A stretch of 64,000 nucleotides of DNA. Source: Mycobacterium triplex (lineage in GTDB: Bacteria > Actinomycetota > Actinomycetes > Mycobacteriales > Mycobacteriaceae). The position numbers and the translations under genes were made by a program. The notes under the pieces were generated by a model. It had not been told where the DNA came from and did no database searches. It saw nothing but the letters and a program-made list of their open reading frames with translations. Location: assembly GCF_000689255.1 (NCBI RefSeq), contig NZ_HG964447.1:62001-126000 (forward strand), written 5' to 3'. Below, piece by piece: positions 1 to 7,545 of the stretch; positions within the stretch are counted from its first letter, which is position 1, and the number at the start of each line of letters is the position of its first letter.

Positions 1-1
1 A

Positions 2-499
2 CCGGATCGCCAACCGGGGCTGCCGGTGCAGCTGGCCACACAAACATTGGTCTCCGAAGACCGGCCGGTGTACAAGACCGTCGCCGGGTTCCTCGCCGCG
101 ATGCTCACCGGGCAGGGAGACCTGACGCCCTACATCTCTGCGGCGGCCAAAATCACGGCCGAACAACCACCGCGCTTCACCACGATGGCCATCGAGCGCG
201 TGCAAACCAATTCCGAGGCTGCCACCGCCCAGGACGTTCCTCCCGCAGCCGACGGCATTGAGGTCACGGTGCGGGCCGTGATGCAAACCGCCAGCGGCGT
301 GCTGATGCCGATGGATTTCCCCCTCGTGATGTCGGTGGCAGCAGGCCACTGGCAAGTCGACCGGATCAACGATGCGCCCAGCATCATCCCGCCCAACCAA
401 GCAGGGCCGTCTGGACCGTCATTGACCCCAACGACCACCGCCACAACGTCCACCAAATCACCGCGCGGCTACGCCACCAACAGCCCCGAAGGGAGCTAA
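2..499 (+). CDS. TcpC-like conjugal transfer protein, 5' end outside the window
   Basis: The frame is open from base 2, so the gene starts upstream of the window; a GTG at 26 is internal. About 165 C-terminal residues are visible. They form an alpha/beta segment ending in ITVD-like beta strands (VMSVAAGHWQVDRI) and a low-complexity Pro/Thr/Ser tail. This shape, followed at once by small membrane proteins and a VirB4 ATPase, fits the C-terminal NTF2-like (VirB8-like) domain of TcpC-type T4SS proteins of Gram-positive conjugation systems. The stop is 3 bases before the next start, so the genes are co-transcribed. The family call rests on context and length and is an inference. Confidence 0.6.
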   Translation, partial: PDRQPGLPVQLATQTLVSEDRPVYKTVAGFLAAMLTGQGDLTPYISAAAKITAEQPPRFTTMAIERVQTNSEAATAQDVPPAADGIEVTVRAVMQTASGVLMPMDFPLVMSVAAGHWQVDRINDAPSIIPPNQAGPSGPSLTPTTTATTSTKSPRGYATNSPEGS

Positions 500-502
500 C
501 AA

Positions 503-820
503 ATGATCACCACCGTCGCCTCGTTCATCGCGGACGGATCCGCCTCAGCAGCAGCCACCCATGTCCGAACCGTGGCAGCCCCGATTTGGGATATCGGCGC
601 CAACATCAAAAACCAGGGCATCAGCTTCGCGGTGTTCTTGGCGATGGGCGGCACGGCGGTCTTGGCGGTGTTCGAATACTTCGTCGTCAAGAACAAGACC
701 GCCGCGCTGAAAACCGTCGCTGTCGGTGTCATTCTCATCGGCATTATCGGGGCACTGCCCTCGCTGGGTGTGGTGTCCAAAGACACCGTCCACAGCCTGA
801 CCAACAGCGGAACCCGCTGA
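503..820 (+). CDS. Small two-helix membrane protein of the T4SS operon
   Basis: A 105-residue protein with two predicted membrane helices, about residues 37-55 (FAVFLAMGGTAVLAVFEYF) and 67-87 (LKTVAVGVILIGIIGALPSL), joined by a short basic loop with KNKTAALK. The arrangement is that of VirB2-type pilins or small TcpD-like channel subunits. A ribosome site GGGAGC lies just upstream and the gene follows the previous stop by 3 bases. It lies before the TcpE/VirB3-like and VirB4 genes, the usual place for a pilin or small channel component. No diagnostic motif was seen, so the exact role is open. Confidence 0.6.
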   Translation: MITTVASFIADGSASAAATHVRTVAAPIWDIGANIKNQGISFAVFLAMGGTAVLAVFEYFVVKNKTAALKTVAVGVILIGIIGALPSLGVVSKDTVHSLTNSGTR

Positions 821-835
821 GCCGGGACAGCGCCG

Positions 836-1336
836 ATGTTTGTCGCCAAGTGGTACACCCGAGCCTCGCGGGTCCGCATCGTCATCGCCAAGTTCGACGG
901 GCGATGGAAGCTCCCCGGCGGACCCTTCCCGATCCCCGAGCTGATCGCGCTCGTCGGTGGGTTGTTGATCACCCTGTTCGCGCTGCCCCGGTTCGGCGAT
1001 CCCTTACTGACCGGCGCGGTGGGAGTGAGCGTCACAGTCGCCGCGGTCGGGGTGATGCGGCGCATGCCGTACTCCCCCGTCAAATTCAGCACTCGGCTGC
1101 ACCGAATCTTCCTCCTCTACACCAGTCCCCGAAGCAGCAGCGTCAACGAACAGCGCCGCGTCGAGGCCGTGTCGACGGTGCGGCCAACCATCACCATTCT
1201 CGACGCAATCGACGCGGCGCCGGTATCGCACCGCGCCGAATCGCGCCCACATGCGCCGACCGCAACAGTCACTGATTCCGGGTGGGACGACCTGTTCGAC
1301 CGGCCGCACAGCACTGCAGCAGAACTGTTCACCTGA
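836..1336 (+). CDS. TcpE/VirB3-like membrane protein of the T4SS
   Basis: A 166-residue protein. The N-terminal 70 residues carry a KFDGRWKLPGGPFPIPEL segment followed by two close hydrophobic stretches (about residues 38-52 and 60-75), then a soluble polar C-terminal half. A short LP-P-P segment followed by a double membrane helix is typical of TcpE/PrgI-type proteins that dock the VirB4 ATPase in Gram-positive T4SS. The VirB4 gene starts 36 bases downstream, as expected for VirB3-VirB4 pairing. The extended C-terminal tail (from about residue 95) is unassigned. Confidence 0.6.
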   Translation: MFVAKWYTRASRVRIVIAKFDGRWKLPGGPFPIPELIALVGGLLITLFALPRFGDPLLTGAVGVSVTVAAVGVMRRMPYSPVKFSTRLHRIFLLYTSPRSSSVNEQRRVEAVSTVRPTITILDAIDAAPVSHRAESRPHAPTATVTDSGWDDLFDRPHSTAAELFT

Positions 1337-1372
1337 TCACCGCCTCAAACACCCTCGAAGAAGGACGCTCTG

Positions 1373-3871
1373 ATGGCTCACCAGCTCGACCAGAACCTGC
1401 AACCCACGATGTCGGTGATGGGCAACCTGCGCCGCATGCGCGATGGCGCAATCTGGGCCGACTACCGGCTCACCGGACTGGCGTATGGATACACCAGCGA
1501 CGAACGCAAATACGACACCTTGATCCACCACAAAAACCTGATCCGAGCGCTGCCGAACAACGCGGTCATCGCAGGCGTCATCGCGGCGATGAATCCGGAC
1601 GAAATCCTTGCGCGCGCGATCGCCGGAACAGACCTCAGCGCCCGTCCGATGTGGCGCGAGGAATGCGAGGGCAAGCACGAGTACTTTTCGTCCACGGTGC
1701 ACGCCGCCGAGCGGATTTTCGTGCTGTCATTTCCGGTCACCGACGCCGACGTCGTATCCGATCTCACCGGCTGGGGCGGCGTGGCGCGCCGCTCGGCGGA
1801 GCGTGACCGCGTCGAGATGGCAAGGGCGGCAGCGCTAGCGGCCGCGATCGTCGCGCGTCTTCCGTCGGTGTTTGCGTTCGAGCCATTGACGGCAGCGCAG
1901 ATGGTGTGGCTGTGGAACCATGCGTTGTCACGCGGGACGCGCCGCGAGGTGTTTCCGCCCTCGATTTCGTCGAACGTGTCCTCCCCCGCCGGAGCGTTCG
2001 CCGCAGCGGAATTCGACGAAGGTGAACGGCGTGGCGACCGCAAGCGGTGGCGGCCGGACAGCTTTGCGCCGCTGGTGAAGATCAGCCAGCCCGGCCGGAT
2101 CGGCGCGGCCACCTCATGGCAGACGCTGCTGGCGATCGAATCGCTTCCCCTCGAGGGGTTGCAGTTTCCGGGGTCGGAGTTTTTCACCATCGCCGACCGC
2201 GTCGATGGATTCGACGTCGACTGGGCAGCGCGGATCAGCAAGACCAGCCGCGAGCAGGCGATCGCGCGCAACACCAAGAACCTGCGGCGGCTCAATGAGC
2301 AAGTCGGTGAGCGCGACTCCGAGGTGTCCTTCGCCCAAGACATGCTGTCGCAGCAGGCGCTCGATCTCGGCGAATACAACGCGCTGTTGGAAACCAACGA
2401 CGACGAGATCGAGGTGTCGATGTGCCCGATCTTCGCCATCGCCGGCGCCTCGCGGGCCCAGTGTGAGGACGGGGCGCTCAAACTGGTGCAGGCCTTCGAA
2501 CGTAACCGCATCAAAGTGGTCGCCCCGCTGGGCGGGCAACGCGAGCTGTGGTCGGCGATGAATCCCGGCGGTGCCGGCCTGCGTGTGGTTGCCGACTTCT
2601 CCCACGTCACCATCAGTGAGTACCAGGCCGCCAGCGTGCCGTTCGCGACCAATGCCGTCGGTGATGCGCAGGGGCCGATCATCGCGCTGAATTTGTCGGG
2701 TCGGCGCAATCAGCCGGTGCACCTGGAGTGGTGGCGTGAGCCGCTCAAAGACGCGTCCTCGGCGATCGCGATCGCCGGTGAATTGGGTGCGGGCAAGACC
2801 TGGCTGATCATGTACATGCTGTTCCATTTGGTCGACATCGGCGGTCAGTTCTTGGCGATCGACCGCACCGATTCCGGGGAGTACGCGCGCCCGGCGGCCA
2901 CCCTGGGTAGTCACGCGATCATCGACCTGATGCGGCCGCAGTGGTCGATGGATCCGCTGCGCACCTTCCAGGCCGATATTGGGGTCGACTCCGCCGTCGA
3001 ACTGCTCACGCCGCTGTTCGAGTGCGAAGCGAACTCCCCGATGGGAATGACACTGGGTGAGGTGCTGCGCCCGGAATGGGGGGTGCGCTCGATCCCGGAC
3101 CTGCTTGCCGTGCTGCAGCGCGGGGCTGACATGGGCAAGTTGGCCGACGGCAAGCCGCTGCCTTCGGGATGGGATGAGCTGCACCGCCACCTGGCCTACT
3201 GGTCAGGCCGCCGCTATGCCGCGGCGCTGTTCGACCCGAATCTGCCGTCGCTGGATCTCAACACCGAAGGCATCGTGATCCGCACCAACAGGGTCGAGGT
3301 GCCCACCGGTGAGGAAGTGGCGGGCCGCGAGGCGCTGAGTCCGAGCAAGGTGTTCGGTCGGGCGATCTATGGGCTGTCGATGGAGTTGGGTCGCCAAGCA
3401 TTCCAGCTCAACAAAGCGCGACCGGCCGCGGTGGCCCTCGATGAGGCCTACCACGTGACCTCCACCTCCACCGGTTTGGCCCGTACGGCGCGGCTGGCGC
3501 GCGACGGCCGTAAAGACAACATTTCGTTGATCCTGGGAAGCCACGACCCGGTCAACGACTATCCCGCGGGCACCGCATTGGACCTGATACCGATGCGGAT
3601 CGTCATGCGCCACCGTGACGAGACGCTGGCCAGGCGGTCACTGAAATGGCTGGGGATCGACCCCGACAAGAACCCGCACATCGTGCGTGACTTGACGACC
3701 AACACCTCACCCAAAGGCGCCGACGGCAAGGTGGTGCGCGGCCGCGAGGGCGAGGGCTACATGCGCGACGCCCGCGGCGCGATCGGCCGCATCAAGGTGC
3801 TCGGCCCCTCCTCGCCGCTGCGGCGCGAAGCGATGAGCACCACTCCCCCCGACCACAGCCAAGTCGCCTAG
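1373..3871 (+). CDS. virB4: VirB4-type conjugative transfer ATPase
   Basis: An 832-residue soluble ATPase that would energise assembly and substrate transfer in the T4SS. A Walker A motif, GELGAGKTW, lies at about residues 468-476 and a Walker B, AAVALDEAYH, at about 685-695. A later stretch (LILGSHDP near 720) fits the conserved segment after Walker B of VirB4/TraC ATPases. The N-terminal 450 residues correspond to the VirB4 N-terminal domain. The length matches the family. The start is supported by GAAGGA 7 bases upstream of ATG 1373. It lies between VirB3-like and VirB6-like genes in one operon. Confidence 0.88.
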   Translation: MAHQLDQNLQPTMSVMGNLRRMRDGAIWADYRLTGLAYGYTSDERKYDTLIHHKNLIRALPNNAVIAGVIAAMNPDEILARAIAGTDLSARPMWREECEGKHEYFSSTVHAAERIFVLSFPVTDADVVSDLTGWGGVARRSAERDRVEMARAAALAAAIVARLPSVFAFEPLTAAQMVWLWNHALSRGTRREVFPPSISSNVSSPAGAFAAAEFDEGERRGDRKRWRPDSFAPLVKISQPGRIGAATSWQTLLAIESLPLEGLQFPGSEFFTIADRVDGFDVDWAARISKTSREQAIARNTKNLRRLNEQVGERDSEVSFAQDMLSQQALDLGEYNALLETNDDEIEVSMCPIFAIAGASRAQCEDGALKLVQAFERNRIKVVAPLGGQRELWSAMNPGGAGLRVVADFSHVTISEYQAASVPFATNAVGDAQGPIIALNLSGRRNQPVHLEWWREPLKDASSAIAIAGELGAGKTWLIMYMLFHLVDIGGQFLAIDRTDSGEYARPAATLGSHAIIDLMRPQWSMDPLRTFQADIGVDSAVELLTPLFECEANSPMGMTLGEVLRPEWGVRSIPDLLAVLQRGADMGKLADGKPLPSGWDELHRHLAYWSGRRYAAALFDPNLPSLDLNTEGIVIRTNRVEVPTGEEVAGREALSPSKVFGRAIYGLSMELGRQAFQLNKARPAAVALDEAYHVTSTSTGLARTARLARDGRKDNISLILGSHDPVNDYPAGTALDLIPMRIVMRHRDETLARRSLKWLGIDPDKNPHIVRDLTTNTSPKGADGKVVRGREGEGYMRDARGAIGRIKVLGPSSPLRREAMSTTPPDHSQVA

Positions 3872-3886
3872 CCCACGGAGGTTCAT

Positions 3887-5716
3887 GTGAGGGACCATCG
3901 GCCCAACAGCGGCGGCCGGGTGCTCGTCGACGCCGATCGGCTGGCGCGTTGGGATCAAGGGATTCGGGCCTGGACTCCCGCGGCCGTGCTGCGGTGGTGT
4001 GCACGTCACCGTGCGGTGACCACGGCGGTGCTGATTGGATTTCTGCTGCTCGTGGTCGGCGCGGCCCAGGCGAGCGCGGATCCAGGTACCGGCGCCGACA
4101 CCGGGGCCGGGGACGTGCTGATTTCCTGGATGGGAATCAAAGACTCCGACAATGTGCCGGTCGCCAAATACACCTTGACCCTCAATCAGGGCGGCTGGGA
4201 CGATCCCACGGCGAAGATCTTTTCCTACGTCGATTCTGTCGTCTACGAGGTGTATCTGTGCGTCACGACGACCGCGCTGTGGCTGATCAAATTCGTGCTC
4301 GACTTTTCGTGGTTGAAATTATTCACCGGCCCGTTTCAGACCATCGGTCACGGCGTGGATACCGCGATGGACCGGTTCGGGTTGGCCGCGACCGCCCTGG
4401 CGGTCTTGGCGATCATCGCGGTCTGCACGGTGCTGGCCGGCCGCACCGCCAAAGCGGTGTCCAACATCGCCATGGCGATGGTGATGATCGGTATTGCCGC
4501 AACGATTTTCGCTAACCCGCTGGCCGAACTCGTCGGCCCCGATGGGCTGCTGGCCAAAGGGCGTGACACCGGTCTGCAGATCGCGTCGTCGGTGTCGGAC
4601 GGACACATGAGCGACAACGGCGGCAAGGCCAACATCGACGACATGGTGTCACGTCTGGCCGATAGGTTTTTGCGTTCGCCCACCCAGATGATCAATTTCG
4701 GGCAAGTCAGCGACTCGATTTCGCGTAAATGCAAAGAAGCATGGTCGAAAGGAATCAAAGACCAGCACGGCGACAAACTCAAAGACGACATTCAGGGGTG
4801 CGACTCCAAAAAGGGCGACCAAATGCACGACAAGTCTATGGGTAACCCCGCCGCCTTCCTGGTGCCGCTGTCCATCTGCGGTTTCCTGGCCAGCATCCTT
4901 GTCGCCTTCGCCTGCTACTTCGTGTGGCATGTGGTGCGCGCGGCGGTACAAGCCATGCTGTATGCCGCGCTGGCCCCGCCGGCGTTCGCCATCGGCGTGA
5001 TACCGGGCGGGCCGCAGATGTTCGCGTGGAAAACCCTGCTGGACTGCGCGATGGCGTTCGCGGCGATGGTCATCTACACCGCGGCGTTCGGCGGTTACAA
5101 CGTGATCCTCGACCAAGTCTTCAAGGAGTCGACCAACGCCATCCAGTCGATCTTTCTGACCACGCTGGTCCTGGCGTTCGGGTTCGCGTTCTTCGGGCCG
5201 CTGCGCCGCATGTTCGACCGCAGCCGCGACACCATGGCCGCCAAACTCGGCGGCGGAAACAGCGGCGGGTCCGGCCGAGGCTGGCTTTCCAAGTCCGCTG
5301 ACCTGGCTGCACTGAAGGGCAACCTGGCGCCCGGCGGGCGCGGCGCCTCGAGCAACAAACGCGAGCCGGGCCGCATCCAACCAGAATCGGACTCCTCCAG
5401 CAGCGCCGGCGGGGGCGGTGGCGGCGCCGGTCCAGACGGCGGCGACGGACCTGGATCCGGGCCGGCATCCATCAGCGACCCCGCAGCAGGTGGCGCAGGC
5501 GCATCGGGGGCAGGCCGCGCCGGCGGCGACGCCGACACCTCCTCGGATGCCGGCGGCCACCAGCGTGCGCCGCAGCCAGCCGAACCGGCGGTCGTGGTCA
5601 GCGATGCCAGCCGAGTTCACGACCGGCTGGCCGAAGCGGTCCGGATCTACCGCGCCAGCCGCGGCGGGGGCGGGGGCGGCCGCGAGGGCCGCCACGCGTT
5701 GTCTGAGGCTGCCTGA
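3887..5716 (+). CDS. VirB6/TrbL-like polytopic T4SS membrane protein
   Basis: A 609-residue protein. An N-terminal hydrophobic segment (about residues 44-63, ending AQASA-DP) could be a signal sequence or first membrane helix. Further membrane segments lie around residues 125-145, 165-190, 195-215, 320-345, 348-370, 385-405 and 415-435. After residue 445 the chain becomes a Gly/Ser/Ala-rich disordered tail of about 150 residues. A polytopic core with a long soluble tail is the pattern of VirB6-type inner channel proteins. GTG 3887 follows CGGAGG by 6 bases. The gene lies directly after virB4 and before the peptidoglycan hydrolase, as in other Gram-positive T4SS operons. Confidence 0.72.
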   Translation: MRDHRPNSGGRVLVDADRLARWDQGIRAWTPAAVLRWCARHRAVTTAVLIGFLLLVVGAAQASADPGTGADTGAGDVLISWMGIKDSDNVPVAKYTLTLNQGGWDDPTAKIFSYVDSVVYEVYLCVTTTALWLIKFVLDFSWLKLFTGPFQTIGHGVDTAMDRFGLAATALAVLAIIAVCTVLAGRTAKAVSNIAMAMVMIGIAATIFANPLAELVGPDGLLAKGRDTGLQIASSVSDGHMSDNGGKANIDDMVSRLADRFLRSPTQMINFGQVSDSISRKCKEAWSKGIKDQHGDKLKDDIQGCDSKKGDQMHDKSMGNPAAFLVPLSICGFLASILVAFACYFVWHVVRAAVQAMLYAALAPPAFAIGVIPGGPQMFAWKTLLDCAMAFAAMVIYTAAFGGYNVILDQVFKESTNAIQSIFLTTLVLAFGFAFFGPLRRMFDRSRDTMAAKLGGGNSGGSGRGWLSKSADLAALKGNLAPGGRGASSNKREPGRIQPESDSSSSAGGGGGGAGPDGGDGPGSGPASISDPAAGGAGASGAGRAGGDADTSSDAGGHQRAPQPAEPAVVVSDASRVHDRLAEAVRIYRASRGGGGGGREGRHALSEAA

Positions 5717-5732
5717 CTAGGGCCGGGCACTG

Positions 5733-6869
5733 ATGGAACCGATGGAATGGGTGGCGATCGCCCGCACGGTATGGGCGCATCGCCGCAAGCTCTACGCCGC
5801 GCTGGCGTTGCTGGCGCCGTTCGCGTTGACCGCGCTGCTGGTGATCTTCGTGGTGTTCCTCGGTGGCGGGGCGCCGCCGGCCACGGCGGGGCTGACCCCG
5901 CAGTGCCAGCACCAGCTGCAGTCCCAGGGAATCAGCCCCGACACCGGGGTGTCGTTTGGGCCGGGCCCGATCAACAACGGCAAAGCTGTCATCGCCGCCG
6001 GCCTGCAGATGAAGGTGCCCGAGAAGGGCATCATCATCGGCTTGGCGGTGGGCATGGAGGAATCCGGGCTGCGGAACCTGGCCAACTCCAATGTGCCCGA
6101 ATCGATGGGCATTCCCCATGAGGGCGTGGGACACGACCACAAGTCGGTCGGAATCATGCAGCAACAACCATGGTGGGGCAGCCTGCGTGACCTGATGACC
6201 CCCGGCGTTGCGGCTCAAAAGTTCTTCGCCAAGCTGCTCAAAGTCGGCGGCTGGCAGAACATGGCCCCCACGGTGGCCGCCCAAGCAGTCCAAGGATCGG
6301 CCTTTCCCGACGCCTACGCCGCATTCGTGACACAGGCAACCGCGTTCTACCGCCAGCACTTACACGAAGTGATGGCCAGCTCTGGTCATCCCACCCCGCC
6401 GGAGTCCACCAAAGACGACAGCGGCCGCGACATCTGCGGTGTGGTACGCGATCCGCACGCCGGCGCGCCGAGCAACCTGGGGCCCGGCACCGCGGCCGGG
6501 GTGGCCGCCGCGCGAGCCGCAGAAGCCCAGATCGGGCTGCCCTATGTGTGGGGCGGCGGAAACACCAACGGCCCCACCGGGGGCGGATTCGACTGCTCAG
6601 GTCTGGTGCTCTACGCCATCTACCAAGCCTCAGGACACCGAATTGTGTTGCCCCACTTGACCTACGACATGGTCCACTACGGCAGCATCGTCCCACGTAC
6701 CGCCGTGCAGCCAGGCGATCTGGTGTTTTTGAACCCCGACTCCCGCGGGCCCGGACACGTGGCCATGGTGGTCAACCCCACCACGATCGTGGAAGCCCAA
6801 GACTTCGGGATCCCGGTGAAGCTCTCACCGTTTCCCTCCCGCTTCGTCGTCATCAAACGCGTCCTATGA
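5733..6869 (+). CDS. Membrane-anchored peptidoglycan hydrolase: lytic transglycosylase plus NlpC/P60 (VirB1-like)
   Basis: A 378-residue protein that would locally open the cell wall for the conjugation channel. It has an N-terminal membrane helix at residues 21-45. A lysozyme-like domain follows, with MEESG (candidate catalytic Glu110), then GIMQQQP (140-146) and a helical AYAAFVTQATAFYRQ segment. An NlpC/P60 domain occupies residues 265-378, with the catalytic cysteine in FDCSG (Cys288) and histidine in PGHVAMVV (His342). The SLT-plus-NlpC arrangement is known for T4SS hydrolases of Gram-positive elements such as the CwlT type. The enzyme would act outside the membrane. Confidence 0.88.
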   Translation: MEPMEWVAIARTVWAHRRKLYAALALLAPFALTALLVIFVVFLGGGAPPATAGLTPQCQHQLQSQGISPDTGVSFGPGPINNGKAVIAAGLQMKVPEKGIIIGLAVGMEESGLRNLANSNVPESMGIPHEGVGHDHKSVGIMQQQPWWGSLRDLMTPGVAAQKFFAKLLKVGGWQNMAPTVAAQAVQGSAFPDAYAAFVTQATAFYRQHLHEVMASSGHPTPPESTKDDSGRDICGVVRDPHAGAPSNLGPGTAAGVAAARAAEAQIGLPYVWGGGNTNGPTGGGFDCSGLVLYAIYQASGHRIVLPHLTYDMVHYGSIVPRTAVQPGDLVFLNPDSRGPGHVAMVVNPTTIVEAQDFGIPVKLSPFPSRFVVIKRVL

Positions 6870-6891
6870 CCGAGAAAAGAGGCAGGCTGAC

Positions 6892-7545
6892 ATGAACATG
6901 AGCACACAGCAGCGATCACTGCGAGCCCGATGGTGGCGCCTGCGGTGGTGGATGCGGCGGGTCCCGCTGCGTCTGCGCCTGGGAGTGATCGCCGGCATCG
7001 TCGCCGTGGCGGGATTGTGCTGGCAGTACAGCACCCACCACGGTGAGACCGCCGCCAGCGAGCGCCACCAGCAGCGGCCAGCCGCCAGCGCCACCCCCGC
7101 GCCGGCGCCGGCGGCCCCGCCTGCTGACTACGGCGACAACCCTGCGGTGGACCAGCTGCCGGCACCCACCGTGGCGCCGCAGCTGGCCTCGATCGACGCC
7201 GCTCGGGCCCTCGCCGCGCGGTTCGCCACCAATTTCGCCTCCCCGAACGACAATCACGACGACTGGTTGGCCCGCATCAGCCCCGATGTGTCGCAGCAGC
7301 TGATCGAGCAATACCGGCTCACCGATATCCGCAACGTCCCCCAGGCCGCGGTGAGCTCGCTGGACGGGCCGCTCGACGAGCTGCCCGGCGCCGTGGCGTT
7401 TCGCGCCACCTACAACGACGGGTCCCAGATCGAAATCCGTCTGGCGCTGGCAGCAGACGGCTGGAAGGTCGCCAACGTGGTGCCGGTCAACTCCGACACC
7501 ACGCCGGCGCCGGCCTCCTCCTCCCCGGGCCCGGGGGTGCGGTGA
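6892..7545 (+). CDS. Single-pass T4SS protein with NTF2/VirB8-like outer domain
   Basis: A 217-residue protein. A strongly basic, Trp/Arg-rich N-terminus precedes a membrane helix at about residues 32-46, followed by a Pro/Ala linker. A globular domain of about 130 residues begins near SIDAARALAARFATNFA and ends in beta strands (EIRLALAADGWKVANVVPV). One anchor plus an NTF2-like domain is the architecture of VirB8/TcpC periplasmic T4SS subunits. The stop codon overlaps the start of the coupling-protein gene, which indicates translational coupling. The assignment comes from architecture and context. Confidence 0.55.
   Translation: MNMSTQQRSLRARWWRLRWWMRRVPLRLRLGVIAGIVAVAGLCWQYSTHHGETAASERHQQRPAASATPAPAPAAPPADYGDNPAVDQLPAPTVAPQLASIDAARALAARFATNFASPNDNHDDWLARISPDVSQQLIEQYRLTDIRNVPQAAVSSLDGPLDELPGAVAFRATYNDGSQIEIRLALAADGWKVANVVPVNSDTTPAPASSSPGPGVR

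Noticed and set aside
1462..2709. Minus-strand frame of 415 codons opposite virB4
   Set aside because: Ser/Arg/Ala-rich translation with no domain, fully within a well-supported virB4 gene; typical antisense shadow in high-GC DNA.
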